64,000 nucleotides of DNA from Thermophilibacter provencensis (GTDB taxonomy: Bacteria; Actinomycetota; Coriobacteriia; Coriobacteriales; Atopobiaceae). The notes under the pieces were generated by a model. It searched no databases, was not told the origin of the DNA, and saw only the letters and a list, made by a program, of their open reading frames with translations. The position numbers were made by a program, and so were the translations under genes. The stretch covers positions 2,243,201 to 2,307,200 of the forward strand of contig NZ_LT671417.1 in assembly GCF_900128445.1 (NCBI RefSeq), read 5' to 3'. This document shows, in pieces, positions 26,758 through 37,273 of the stretch; positions within the stretch are counted from its first letter, which is position 1, and each line of letters starts with the position of its first letter.

Positions 26758-27801
26758 ATGCCCGCTTTCCGCTTCTCGCGCCACGACGAGTCACAGGTCG
26801 ACCCCTTCAACGCGGGCGAGCCCGTCCTGCCCTGGGACGAACCGGGCGCGCTTGCGGACGAGGGGGACGTCTTCGACGACCGCCCGTACGAGCGGATGGG
26901 AGAGCCGGAGCAGCAGGCGGGACCCGTCGAGTACGCGCCTCACGGCGAGCCAGGCGGCCAGCCCCACAAGCTCGAGGACAACTACCAGGCGCCCACCACG
27001 CGGGGGCGCGACTACGACGCCCCCTCCGTCGACGAGCCGGCGGCGAGCCGGCGTCGGGCGCGACGAGCGCCGCGGCCCGCGGCGGCCGAGCCCGTCAGCG
27101 ACCGCAGGCCCTCGAGCGCGAGGCTCGGAAGGCTCATCGCGACGGTCGTCGTCGTCATCATCGCCGTGAACGTGGCGGTGCCCGTCATCACGCTCGTGGG
27201 CGAGTTCGCGGGGGACGCGTCCTCGTCCACCGAGGACACGTCCTACCTGATCTACGAGAGCGACGAGGCGGACGAGGGCGCCATGGAGCTCGCCGCGTCA
27301 TCCGCCCTCTCGGGCGCGCTCGCAGACCCCGAGTCCGGCGCCCTGCACGACCTCATCGCCGGCTACCTGGACGACAAGCTCCTCTCCATCGAGGGCTACA
27401 CCGCGGAGGAGCTGGGGATAGACGCGGACGCCTTCGCCTCGTGGGCGATCGCCAGCACGTCCTTCTCGACCGACGGCGCGTACGACCGCGGGGACGGGAC
27501 GGCCGTCGTGTACGCCGACGTCGTCGCGCCAAGCGTCAGCGACGTCTTCTGGGCCTTCGACGACGCGATCGCGGACTACCTGGTGGAGCAGGACCTCTGG
27601 GGCATCTACGGAGGGGGCCAGGCGTCCGACCTCACCGACGAGCAGCGGGCGCACGTGGGAGACGTCTTCGCGGGCGTCCTCGAGGAAGCCGAGGGCGTCG
27701 AGGGCTTCAGCTCGATCAGCCTCCGACGCGATGGCGACGGATGGGCGGTCGACTCCGACGGGCTCGCCGACGCCTTCACGAGCATCTACGGCCTCTGGTA
27801 G
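26758..27801 (+). CDS. Membrane-anchored protein with acidic external domain, unknown
   Basis: A 347-residue protein. The first 120 residues are polar, proline-rich and probably disordered, ending in a basic patch (RRRARRAPRP). A single helix lies at about 124-150, then comes an acidic domain of 195 residues outside the membrane, with a DUF-like alternation of helices and strands. No lipobox or LPXTG is seen. The basic patch before the helix implies type II orientation with the N-terminus inside. No family is recognised. Confidence 0.7.
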   Translation: MPAFRFSRHDESQVDPFNAGEPVLPWDEPGALADEGDVFDDRPYERMGEPEQQAGPVEYAPHGEPGGQPHKLEDNYQAPTTRGRDYDAPSVDEPAASRRRARRAPRPAAAEPVSDRRPSSARLGRLIATVVVVIIAVNVAVPVITLVGEFAGDASSSTEDTSYLIYESDEADEGAMELAASSALSGALADPESGALHDLIAGYLDDKLLSIEGYTAEELGIDADAFASWAIASTSFSTDGAYDRGDGTAVVYADVVAPSVSDVFWAFDDAIADYLVEQDLWGIYGGGQASDLTDEQRAHVGDVFAGVLEEAEGVEGFSSISLRRDGDGWAVDSDGLADAFTSIYGLW

Positions 27802-27824
27802 GGCGCATGTCGCCCGCAGCCCAT

Positions 27825-27902
27825 GGGCCGTGCGAAGGGGACAGTCACTTTTGCACGCAATCCACCTTGCGTGCAAAAGTGACTGTCCCCTTCGCACGGC
27901 CC
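27825..27902. repeat. Family B palindromic repeat, copy B3
   Basis: Perfect 36-bp arms (27825-27860, 27867-27902) with loop TCCACC; the core is GCGAAGGGGACAGTCAC. It lies between the anchored protein and the reductase promoter (-10 TACAAT at 27936-27941). Confidence 0.92.
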
Positions 27903-27971
27903 GCGACCGTAGGCCACCTCCTCGGGGGGACGGCGTACAATGGACCCGGGTCAACGAGGGAGAGGGAGCCC

Positions 27972-29123
27972 ATGATCGAATCGAAGACCACGCGCGTCGC
28001 GCCGTTCCAGGACGCTAGGGGCAAGCTCGGCTTTGGCTGCATGCGCCTGCCCAAGCTCGAGGACGGCAGCATTAACATCGCCACGTTCACGCAGATGGTG
28101 GACGCCTTCCTCGACGGGGGCCTCAACTACTTCGATACCGCGCGCCCCTACCACTCCGGCGGCTCCGAGCCGGCGCTCGCGCAGGCGCTCGCCTCCCGCC
28201 ACGACCGCTCCGAGTTCCTGCTCGCGGACAAGCTCTCCCCCAACGGCTTCGAGCGCCGCGGGGACATCCGCCCGCTCATCGAGGACCAGCTGCGCGCCTG
28301 CGGCGTGGACTACTTCGACTTCTACCTCATGCACTCGCAGGGCATGGGCAACTACGAGAAGTACCAGAGCGAGCACGCCTACGAGGAGGCGTTCGCCGCG
28401 CGCGACGCGGGGCTCGTCCGTCACGTGGGCTTCTCGTTCCACAGCAATGCGGCCTTCCTGGATCGCATCCTGACCGACCACCCCGACGTCGAGTTCGTCC
28501 AGTTGCAGGTCAACTACCTCGACTGGGAGAGCGGCGTCATCCAGAGCCGCGCGTGCTGCGAGGTCGCCGCCGCCCACGGCAAGCCCGTCATCGTGATGGA
28601 GCCCGTCAAGGGGGGACGCCTGGTCAACCTGCCCGACGAGGCCCGCGATGCGCTCGCCGCCGCAGGAGAAGGCTCGCCCGCGAGCTTCGCGCTTCGCTTT
28701 GCCGCGGGGCTGCCGGGCGTGGAGATGGTCCTCTCCGGCATGGGCACGCCCGAGATGATTGCGGAGAACGTCGCCACCTTCTCGCCGCTCAGGCCGCTTT
28801 CCCCCGCCGAGTGCGACGCCATCGACCGCGCGACGCAGATTCTGCGCGGCCAGAACGCGATCGAGTGCACGGCCTGCCGATACTGCGTGGACGGCTGCCC
28901 CAAGAAGATCAACATCCCCGACGTCTTCTCCTGCCTCAACGCGAAGCGCGCCTACGGGGAGGGCTCCGCCGGCTTCTACTACAAGTCGGTCCACACGGGC
29001 CACGGCCACGGCCTTGCGTCCGAGTGCGTGGGCTGCGGCGCCTGCGAGCGCGCCTGCCCGCAGCACCTGCCCATTCGCGAGCTCCTCAAGGAGGTCGCGG
29101 CGGAGTTCGAGGACGAGGCCTAG
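27972..29123 (+). CDS. Aldo/keto reductase with C-terminal 2x[4Fe-4S] domain
   Basis: The product has 383 residues. The first 280 form an aldo/keto reductase barrel with tetrad residues in NYFDTARPYHSG (Asp, Tyr), LLADKLS (Lys) and LMHSQG (His). The tail carries CTACRYCVDGCP and CVGCGACERACP, each able to bind a [4Fe-4S] cluster. This is the COG1453 type, common in anaerobes and thought to couple reduction to ferredoxin-like electron flow. ATG follows a purine-rich GAGGGAGAGGGAG. It stands alone. Confidence 0.88.
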   Translation: MIESKTTRVAPFQDARGKLGFGCMRLPKLEDGSINIATFTQMVDAFLDGGLNYFDTARPYHSGGSEPALAQALASRHDRSEFLLADKLSPNGFERRGDIRPLIEDQLRACGVDYFDFYLMHSQGMGNYEKYQSEHAYEEAFAARDAGLVRHVGFSFHSNAAFLDRILTDHPDVEFVQLQVNYLDWESGVIQSRACCEVAAAHGKPVIVMEPVKGGRLVNLPDEARDALAAAGEGSPASFALRFAAGLPGVEMVLSGMGTPEMIAENVATFSPLRPLSPAECDAIDRATQILRGQNAIECTACRYCVDGCPKKINIPDVFSCLNAKRAYGEGSAGFYYKSVHTGHGHGLASECVGCGACERACPQHLPIRELLKEVAAEFEDEA

Positions 29124-29216
29124 ACGAGCCAGATGGTTTTTCTCTCCACGTGAATACGAGCGGGTCTCGCGGGGAACAAAACACTGTCTGAAAAACGATG
29201 AGACCCGGGAGGCCCC

Positions 29217-30197
29217 ATGGAAGAGACGCACGCCGAGAAGGACACGGCCCCCGAGCAGGTCGCTCACTTCGCGAGCCCCGGTATCTTTGAGGTCGGCCGC
29301 TCACCCAACGAGATCGTCCCCGCCGCGGACGGCCCCGAGCCGATTGAGGGGCGCCTCCGCAAGGCGCCGCTGCGCGTGCCGGACAACTACGAGGAGTGCA
29401 GCGGGTTCACGCTCTTCGGCCGCCGCATCCGAACGCTGCTCTACTCCACCGACGTCGCCGCGATCCGCAACTCCAACGCGGACGCGATCTTTGCCGTCTA
29501 CCCGTTCACGGCACAGCCCGCCATCACGCAGGCGCTGCTCACGGTCGCCGAGGCTCCGCTCTTCGTGGGCGTGGGCGGCGGCACCACCACGGGTCGGCGC
29601 GCCGCGGAGCTCGCCGCCGTCTCCGAGATGCAGGGCGCCGCCGGCGTGGTCCTGAACTCCCCCGCCACCCCGGAGATGGTCGCGCAGGTCGCCTCCACCG
29701 TGGACATCCCCGTGATCGCCACGATCACGCGCTTTGACAACGAGGCCGCCGAGAAGATCCAGTCCGGCGCGCGCGTCATCAACGTGGCCGCCGGGCGCCG
29801 CACGCCCGAGGTCATCGCCGAGCTGCGCGCCGCCTTCCCCGCGCTTCCGATCATCGCCACTGGCGGGCGCGACGACGCGACCGCGGCCGCCACCATCGCC
29901 GCAGGCGCGAACGCGCTCATCTGGGCGCCGCCGAGCGTCGTGGAGCTGCAGCGCAACATGATGGTGCGCTACCGCGAGAAGGCGGAGGCGGCCGCCGAGG
30001 CCGCGGGCGAGGAGCGCCCCGTCGCCACCGTCGTCCCCGACATCACCGACATGCCCGTCGCCGACGTACCCAACGGCGTGGTGGAGAGCGTGCCGCCCGA
30101 GGTCGAGGCCGCCGAGCAGATCGGGGACGAGGACTTCGTGAGCCCGTACCGCGGACGGCTGCCGCGTCTGCCGTTCTTCGGACGGCGCGCCAAGTAG
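29217..30197 (+). CDS. TIM-barrel-like protein of unknown function
   Basis: The product has 326 residues. Residues 60-250 alternate strands and helices, with glycine-rich ends of strands (FVGVGGGTTTGRRA, VVLNSPATPEM, IPVIATITRFD, VINVAAGRRTPEV, IIATGGRDDATA). The order resembles a phosphate-binding TIM barrel such as KDPG-aldolase or nitronate-monooxygenase relatives. The family is not certain. A Pro/Val/Glu-rich linker and basic tail (GRRAK) follow, possibly membrane-facing. GGGAGG precedes the ATG. Confidence 0.6.
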   Translation: MEETHAEKDTAPEQVAHFASPGIFEVGRSPNEIVPAADGPEPIEGRLRKAPLRVPDNYEECSGFTLFGRRIRTLLYSTDVAAIRNSNADAIFAVYPFTAQPAITQALLTVAEAPLFVGVGGGTTTGRRAAELAAVSEMQGAAGVVLNSPATPEMVAQVASTVDIPVIATITRFDNEAAEKIQSGARVINVAAGRRTPEVIAELRAAFPALPIIATGGRDDATAAATIAAGANALIWAPPSVVELQRNMMVRYREKAEAAAEAAGEERPVATVVPDITDMPVADVPNGVVESVPPEVEAAEQIGDEDFVSPYRGRLPRLPFFGRRAK

Positions 30198-30357
30198 CGG
30201 GCGCACGTCCTTCTCGCCTTGCCCCTGGCACGCGCCCCGGCGCCGCCGGCTGTTGGCTCTCGATAATAACGGGCAAAGTTTCAGGTGAGCGAAACCAAAG
30301 GCGCGTCGAGCGTGCATAATGGACGGAACGCCAACACCACACGAGAGGGGCAGGCAC

Positions 30358-30936
30358 ATGCTGGAGCTTGAGGACCGCATCCGCAGGGACGGGATCGTTC
30401 GCGAGGGCAACGTCCTCAAGGTTGACAACTTCCTCAACCACCAGTGTGACGTGGCCCTCTACGACCACATGGGGGCCGAGTGGGCGCGCCTGTTTGCCGG
30501 GAAGCGCATCGACAAGATCCTCACGATCGAGGCCTCGGGCATCGGCATCGCGTGCGTGGCGGCAACCCACTTCGGCGGCGTGCCCGTGGTCTTTGCGCGC
30601 AAGACCGAGTCCAAGAACCTCGACGGCGACCAGTACCGCACCAACATCACGAGCTACACCAAGGGGCGCGAGTACCAGGTCATCGTCGCCAAGCGCTTCC
30701 TCACGCCCGGCGAGCACGTGCTCATCATCGACGACTTCATGGCCATGGGCTGCGCGATGAGGGGCCTGCTCGAGATCTGCGACGAGGCCGGCGTCGTCGT
30801 CGAGGGCATCGGCATCGCCATCGAGAAGGGCTTCCAGCCGGGAGGCGACGAGCTGCGTCGCCGCGGCTACCAGGTGGAGTCGCTTGCCGTGGTCAAGTCG
30901 ATGGACGCCGAGACCGGCGAGATCGTGTTCGCGTAG
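30358..30936 (+). CDS. xpt: Xanthine phosphoribosyltransferase
   Basis: A 192-residue type I phosphoribosyltransferase that turns xanthine and PRPP into XMP. The PRPP loop is [13 protein letters not shown], preceded by [14 protein letters not shown] and [17 protein letters not shown], which are Xpt features. The ATG at 30358 follows GAGAGGGG; an ATG 39 bp upstream lacks a site. A -10-like CATAAT lies at 30315. No purine riboswitch was recognised in the 160-bp leader. Confidence 0.92.
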   Translation: MLELEDRIRRDGIVREGNVLKVDNFLNHQCDVALYDHMGAEWARLFAGKRIDKILTIEASGIGIACVAATHFGGVPVVFARKTESKNLDGDQYRTNITSYTKGREYQVIVAKRFLTPGEHVLIIDDFMAMGCAMRGLLEICDEAGVVVEGIGIAIEKGFQPGGDELRRRGYQVESLAVVKSMDAETGEIVFA

Positions 30937-31101
30937 ACGCGGCCCCTCCCCTGGCCTCGGCTGCTGGCGCCTCTCCGGACGAGCCTCTCGCGCTGCCCTG
31001 ACCGCGCCCTTCTCTGCCTGCGCTTCTTGGCTCCTCGCGTCTCCTCCGCCGAACCTCCCGCCCCAACAGCCACCGCGGAGAAGCAAGGCGCAAGATTCCC
31101 G

Positions 31102-31165
31102 TTGACATATGAACAGATGCTCATATAATCATGTGTAAGAAAACGTATGAGCATCCGTTCAGATG
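31102..31165 (+). promoter_or_regulatory. Metal-regulated promoter with two ArsR/SmtB operators
   Basis: TTGACA (31102-31107) and TATAAT (31124-31129) are spaced 16 bp, a near-consensus promoter. A 20-bp imperfect palindrome ATATGAACAGATGCTCATAT (31107-31126) spans the spacer. A second, weaker copy (ATGAGCATCCGTTCAGAT, from 31147) lies past the transcription start. Half-sites TGAAC/TGAGC match the 12-2-12 operators of SmtB/CzrA-type sensors. Confidence 0.85.
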
Positions 31166-31193
31166 TTCATTCTCACGTGAGAGGAGGCCCATC

Positions 31194-31517
31194 ATGGCCG
31201 AGAAGGTGGCTGCCGGGGAGGCTCCCGACGAGATGCCCGACGAGGAGCTGCTCTACGACCTCGCCGACCTGTTCAAGGTCTTCAGCGACACCACGCGCAT
31301 CAAGATCCTCTACGCGCTCATGGGCCGCGAGCTCTGCGTCGCGGACATCTCCGAGGAGACGGGCTCCACACAGAGCGCCGTCTCCCACCAGCTGCGAACC
31401 CTCAAGTCGGCACGCCTGGTGAAGTTCCAGCGAGACGGGCGCAACGTCCTGTACTCGCTTGCCGACGACCACGTCTACACGATGCTCAACCAGGGCATGT
31501 CCCACATCTGCGAGTAA
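31194..31517 (+). CDS. ArsR/SmtB-family metal-sensing repressor
   Basis: A 107-residue winged-helix repressor. The DNA-reading helix is TGSTQSAVSHQLRTL. The C-terminal helix carries Asp91, His93, His104 and Glu107 in DDHVYTMLNQGMSHICE. Their spacing (i, i+2, i+13, i+16) equals the alpha-5 zinc site of CzrA/SmtB, with Glu in place of the last His. The alpha-3N CxC of CadC is absent. So zinc (or cobalt) is the likely signal; cadmium is possible. It heads the efflux operon. Confidence 0.9.
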   Translation: MAEKVAAGEAPDEMPDEELLYDLADLFKVFSDTTRIKILYALMGRELCVADISEETGSTQSAVSHQLRTLKSARLVKFQRDGRNVLYSLADDHVYTMLNQGMSHICE

Positions 31518-31527
31518 GGAGGCCGCG

Positions 31528-31746
31528 ATGCGAAAGTCATACAGGCTCGACGAGATCGACTGCGCCAACTGCGCGCGCAAGCTGCAGGAGGAGCTCGCCA
31601 AACTGGACGGCGTGGACGCCGTTTCGGTGAACTTCATGACGCAGAAGCTCACGCTCTCCGCGGCCGACGACCGCTTCGATGACGTGCTGGGCCGCGTGGT
31701 CGCGCTCGCGGCCAAGATCGAGCCCGACTGCGAGATCATCCGCTAG
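31528..31746 (+). CDS. Small HMA-domain metal-binding protein
   Basis: A 72-residue free-standing heavy-metal-associated domain with CANC (Cys12, Cys15) in the first loop and a ferredoxin-like strand-helix pattern. It starts 10 bp after the repressor stop with AAGGAGG. The P-type ATPase downstream has no HMA domain of its own, so this protein probably serves as its detached metal-delivery domain. Confidence 0.88.
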   Translation: MRKSYRLDEIDCANCARKLQEELAKLDGVDAVSVNFMTQKLTLSAADDRFDDVLGRVVALAAKIEPDCEIIR

Positions 31747-31821
31747 CTCTGCAAATTGGGGACAGTCCCCAATTTGCAGAAAGGTTTTATGTGAAATGGG
31801 GACTGTCCCCAATTTGCAGAG
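31747..31821. repeat. Family B-like palindromic repeat, copy B4, within the metal operon
   Basis: Outer arms 31747-31770 and 31798-31821 (CTCTGCAAATTGGGGACAGT and CCCC) match perfectly. The left half is itself palindromic (CTGCAAATTGGGGACAGTCC and so on to 31779). It starts 1 bp after the HMA stop and ends 9 bp before the ATPase start, where its last bases help form the site GAGGAG. Confidence 0.88.
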
Positions 31822-31829
31822 GAGCTGCT

Positions 31830-33734
<1,905 letters not shown>

Positions 33735-33747
33735 CCGCGCAGAGGCC

Positions 33748-33840
33748 GCGTGAAGGGGGGCGTGCGAAGGGGACGGTCACTTTTGCACGAATTCTACCCG
33801 TGCAAAAGTGACTGTCCCCTTCGCACGCCCCCCTTCACGC
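33748..33840. repeat. Family B palindromic repeat, copy B5 (extended)
   Basis: 42-bp arms (33748-33789, 33799-33840) with one mismatch and a 9-nt loop. As in B1, an outer GCGTGAAGGGGG unit is fused to the inner GTGCGAAGGGGACGGTCAC unit. It lies in the convergent gap between the ATPase and a glutaredoxin gene, ending 1 bp before the latter's stop. Confidence 0.9.
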
Positions 33841-33841
33841 G

Positions 33842-34102
33842 CTAGCGGAGGTTCGCCCCAAGGTAGGCAATGATGTCATCCGACTCGTACATCGGCTCGC
33901 CATCGACGAAGAGGCAGGGAACCTGGCCCTTGCCGCCCACGCGGACGAGCTCGTCGCGCGCGGCGGGGTCGGAGGTTATGTCCTCCACCGCCACGCGCCC
34001 GTCATCGAGCCCGACGCGGGCGAGGTACGCGAGGACCTTCTGACAGTAGGGGCAGCCGGGCATGACGAACAGGCGGTATGAGGGGGAATTGGGCGCGGGC
34101 AT
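33842..34102 (-). CDS. Glutaredoxin-like thiol protein
   Basis: An 86-residue thioredoxin-fold protein with the redox motif CPYC (Cys17, Cys20), the cis-proline loop GQVPCLFVDG and SDDIIAYL near the end. This matches glutaredoxin 3 or the N-terminal domain of glutathione transferases. Its partner in a glutathione-poor anaerobe may be another thiol. ATG 34102 follows GAGAGGAGC. Confidence 0.88.
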   Translation of the reverse strand: MPAPNSPSYRLFVMPGCPYCQKVLAYLARVGLDDGRVAVEDITSDPAARDELVRVGGKGQVPCLFVDGEPMYESDDIIAYLGANLR

Positions 34103-34266
34103 GGGGGCTCCTCTCTGGTCGGGTTCTTCCGCCCGTATCCTACCCACGAAGCGCCATAGGATGCGCCCTCCACGAAATCTCGCCCGGAGAGCCGGCGCGA
34201 GGGGGCGGCGTGCGCGCGTCCGGCGGCCTCGGCCACGCGGGCTCGGGGCCGCCCTGGCGAGCGCGC

Positions 34267-35307
34267 CTAGGCGAGCCTCTCGGCGACGAGGGACTCGAGC
34301 ACGTCGCCGAGCTCGTGGCCGGCGACGCGCATCATCTGGGGGAAGCGCGAGTAGTACGTGAGGCCAGGCATGGAGTTGACCTCGTTGAAGACGACCTCGC
34401 CCTCCGGCGTGACGAAGAGGTCCACGCGCGCGAGGCCCTCGCAGCCGAGCGCCTCGTAGACGGCCGTCCCGGCGGCGCGGACGCGCGCGAGGACGTCGTC
34501 GGGGAGCTGGGCGGGGCAGCGGAGCTCGGTGTTTGCGCCCGGTTCCTTCTCGAGGTGGATGCGGAAGAACCCGTCACCGGAGACCACGATCTCGTCGGGC
34601 TCGCCCATCCAGGTGCCGCGCACGGCGTCGCCCACGATGGCGCAGCCCACCTCGACGCCCGTGATGGCCTCCTCGACGGCGACCTTCTCGTCGAGCGCGA
34701 ACGCGGCGTCGAGCGCCCCTGCGTACGCGGCCTCGTCGGCGACGCGGGAGACGCCGATCGAGGAGCCGCCGCGCGCGGGCTTCACGAAGACCGGGTATCC
34801 GCCGCAGGCCGCGACGGCCGCGGCGCACTCCTCCGGGGAGCACCCGCGCCAGAGCACCTCGCAGCGCGGCGAGCGAACGCCGGCCGCCGCGGCCAGCCGG
34901 TGAGACGCGTCCTTGTCCATGCACACGGCGCTCGCCATGACGCCGCAGCCCACGTACGGGACGCCGGCGACCTCGAGCGCGCCCTGGACGGTCCCGTCCT
35001 CCCCGCCCTGGCCGTGCAGGACGGGGAGGGCGACGTCAACCGCGAGGGGACGCGTGGCGCCGCCCTCGGCCAGCTCGACGAGGCCCGATCCCGGGAGGAG
35101 TGCCACGGGCGTGCAGTCGTGCCCCTCCCACGACCCGGTGAGCTCTGCCGGGTCCCCCGCGTAGCGCAGCCAGCGCCCGTCGCGCGTGATGCCCACGAGC
35201 ACGAGCTCGAAGCGACCGTCCAGCGCGGAGACGACGTTGTCCGCGGACTTGCAGGAGATGTCGTGCTCGGTGGAGACGCCACCGAAGATGAGTGCAACCC
35301 TCGTCAT
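34267..35307 (-). CDS. D-alanine ligase of the VanA class (predicted D-Ala:D-Lac)
   Basis: A 346-residue ATP-grasp ligase. The D-Ala:X core is clear: HGQGGEDGTVQG, VFVKPARGGSSIGVSR and FNEVNSMPGLTYYSRFPQMM. In the omega loop it reads GFFRIHLEKEPGAN with His251. Housekeeping Ddl enzymes have a Lys-Tyr pair here; VanA, VanB and VanD have RIHQE with the His that admits D-lactate. The segment EALGCEGLARVDLF also matches VanA closely. So it probably makes D-Ala-D-Lac, or is close kin of such enzymes. No vanH, vanX, vanR or vanS lies nearby. ATG 35307 follows GAAGGG. Confidence 0.85.
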   Translation of the reverse strand: MTRVALIFGGVSTEHDISCKSADNVVSALDGRFELVLVGITRDGRWLRYAGDPAELTGSWEGHDCTPVALLPGSGLVELAEGGATRPLAVDVALPVLHGQGGEDGTVQGALEVAGVPYVGCGVMASAVCMDKDASHRLAAAAGVRSPRCEVLWRGCSPEECAAAVAACGGYPVFVKPARGGSSIGVSRVADEAAYAGALDAAFALDEKVAVEEAITGVEVGCAIVGDAVRGTWMGEPDEIVVSGDGFFRIHLEKEPGANTELRCPAQLPDDVLARVRAAGTAVYEALGCEGLARVDLFVTPEGEVVFNEVNSMPGLTYYSRFPQMMRVAGHELGDVLESLVAERLA

Positions 35308-35407
35308 GACCAACCCTTCGTCGGATACCTTCACGCGCCCCATTATAAGGATGGCGGGGTGACGGCTCGCGGTATAGTTGGGGTGACCGTCACCCTAAGG
35401 AGGAACC

Positions 35408-35839
35408 ATGTCAAAAGAGCGCAAGCTCCTCAAGATCGTCTGCTTCCTGTACGTCCTCGATGCCCTCGCCTGCCTCGTCTTCGGCGGCTTCACGCTCGCC
35501 GGCATGGGGCTTCTCGACCCGGCCGACGTCGTGAGCGTGGGCGGCATCGACTTCAACCTGCAGGCCTGGGCCGTCGTCTTCGGCATCTGGGGAATCGCGT
35601 CCGGCGTCTTCTACCTCATCTACGCCGGGGCGGGCATCCGCGGGGCCAACACCCCGCGCAGGATCGGGCCCTTCCGCGCCATGAGCCTCGTCGCCGTCGT
35701 CTTCTCGGTGGTCGGCCTCGTGCTCGGCGTCGCGCTCGATGGCGCTGCCGCCAACATGAGCATGTACGTGGTCTCGATCGCCTTCGCGGTGCTGTGTTTC
35801 GTGCTGTCCGGCAAGATCAAGGAGCAGACAGATCGCTAG
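35408..35839 (+). CDS. Small four-helix membrane protein
   Basis: A 143-residue protein with hydrophobic segments at about 9-30, 52-72, 90-108 and 114-134 and charged ends. TATAGT (-10) at 35372-35377 and AAGGAGG before the ATG give good expression signals. A GTGACCGTCAC palindrome lies between them (35384-35394) and may be an operator. The family is not recognised; related small proteins are common in Coriobacteriia. Confidence 0.7.
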   Translation: MSKERKLLKIVCFLYVLDALACLVFGGFTLAGMGLLDPADVVSVGGIDFNLQAWAVVFGIWGIASGVFYLIYAGAGIRGANTPRRIGPFRAMSLVAVVFSVVGLVLGVALDGAAANMSMYVVSIAFAVLCFVLSGKIKEQTDR

Positions 35840-35872
35840 GGCGAGAAGGACGTGCCAGCGGGCCCCTTCCAT

Positions 35873-35903
35873 GCGCCGCCCGCCCCACGGGGGCGGGCGG
35901 CGC
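35873..35903. other. Strong 14-bp GC hairpin after the small membrane gene
   Basis: GCGCCGCCCGCCCC and its exact inverse enclose the loop ACG. It is 33 bp after the stop. It lacks a T-tract but is strong enough to stop or protect a transcript. Confidence 0.55.
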
Positions 35904-36048
35904 TCGCATGTGCGCAGCGCCTTCGGTCCGCCCGAGGAAGACCTCGCAAGGGGATATGGCACCTAGCACCATGCTGCTATCCCCCGGAACCTGATTGCGC
36001 TAGAGTCTCCCCCGGAAAAGCCGGACCACGACCGCACGAAGGGAACCC

Positions 36049-37239
36049 ATGGCCGACCCCACACCCCGCATGTCGACGCGAGAGCTCCTGCCGCTCGTCG
36101 CCCTCACCCTGTCAGCCTTCCTGCTCAACACCTCGGAGTTCGTGCCCATCGGCCTGCTCACGGACATCGCCGGGGCGTTCTCCCTCAGCGAGTCGGGCGC
36201 CGGTGCCATGATTTCCATCTATGCGTGGGCCGTGGCGCTTCTCTCGCTGCCGCTCATGCTCGCCGCGAGTCGCGTCCCCCCGAGGGCCCTCATCGTCTCG
36301 GTGCTCGCCGTCTTCTGCGGCGGGCAGGTTGCCTCCGCCCTCGCCCCCACGTTCGAGCTGCTCGTGGCATCTCGCCTCATCGTCGCCGCCGCGCACGCGG
36401 TCTTCTGGTCGGTGGCCTCCCCCTTTGCCGTGCGCGTGGCGGCGCCCGAGCGGTCGGCGCTCGCCATGAGCATGATCGTCACGGGAACCTCGGTCGCCAT
36501 GATCTTCGGGCTGCCGCTCGGGCGCGCGCTCGGGCTCGCGCTCGGCTGGCGGATGACCTTCGTATGCGTGGGGGCGGCCGCCGCGGCGGCGCTCGCCGGC
36601 CTCATCGCGTTCTTCCCGCGGCTCGAGGCGGGCAAGCCGTTCACGCTCGACCGCCTGCCCGAGCTCGCTCGCAACCGCGCTCTCATGGGGCTCTACCTCG
36701 CCACCATCCTCTTCGCGACCGGCTACTACACGGGCTACAGCTACATCGAGCCCTTCCTCCAGCAGGTGGCAGCCATGCCCGACGCGCTCATCACCGCCGC
36801 GCTCACCGTGTTCGGAGTCGCGGGGCTCGTCGGAAGCGGGCTCTTCGCCCGCTTCTTCGACGCGCACCGACGCCCCTTCCTCACCGCCACGATGCTCGGA
36901 ATGGCGGCGGCGCTCCTCCTGCTCCTCCCCCTCGCAGGGGTGCCGGCCGGGCCCTTTGCGGTCTGCGTCATCTGGGGCGTCTCTGCGACGGCATACAACG
37001 TCGCCGCGCAGGCCGAGGTCATCCGCAGCACCTCGCAGGCCACCACCCCGGTCGCCATGTCGGTCTTCTCCGGTCTCTTCAACGTTGGGATCGGCACGGG
37101 CTCGATCGTCGGCGGCCTGGTGTGCGACGCCGCGGGCCCCGCCGGCGTGGGGCTCGTGGGAGGCGCCGTCGCGGCCGCCGGGGCGCTCTACTGCCTCGTG
37201 CGCCTCGGGAGCCTCCTCGAGGGCGAGGCGCAGCGCTGA
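36049..37239 (+). CDS. MFS exporter, SotB/AraJ-like (DHA1 group)
   Basis: A 396-residue major facilitator with 12 predicted helices. The N-terminus has LLPLVALTLSAFLLNTSEFV followed by PIGLLTDIA, typical of SotB, YdhP and AraJ, which export sugars, arabinose or drugs. A conserved positively charged loop motif is weak. GAAGGGAAC precedes the ATG. The substrate is unknown and there is no linked regulator. Confidence 0.85.
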   Translation: MADPTPRMSTRELLPLVALTLSAFLLNTSEFVPIGLLTDIAGAFSLSESGAGAMISIYAWAVALLSLPLMLAASRVPPRALIVSVLAVFCGGQVASALAPTFELLVASRLIVAAAHAVFWSVASPFAVRVAAPERSALAMSMIVTGTSVAMIFGLPLGRALGLALGWRMTFVCVGAAAAAALAGLIAFFPRLEAGKPFTLDRLPELARNRALMGLYLATILFATGYYTGYSYIEPFLQQVAAMPDALITAALTVFGVAGLVGSGLFARFFDAHRRPFLTATMLGMAAALLLLLPLAGVPAGPFAVCVIWGVSATAYNVAAQAEVIRSTSQATTPVAMSVFSGLFNVGIGTGSIVGGLVCDAAGPAGVGLVGGAVAAAGALYCLVRLGSLLEGEAQR

Positions 37240-37273
37240 GCCCGGCTCCCCGATGCCCCGGTGCGGCCATCGT

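Noticed and set aside
30198-30357. Purine riboswitch before xpt
   Set aside because: The conserved three-way junction and loop motifs were not found; only a small GTTTC/GAAAC stem is present.
31791-31829. GTG start of the metal ATPase within repeat B4
   Set aside because: No ribosome site, and GTG 31830 follows GAGGAG.
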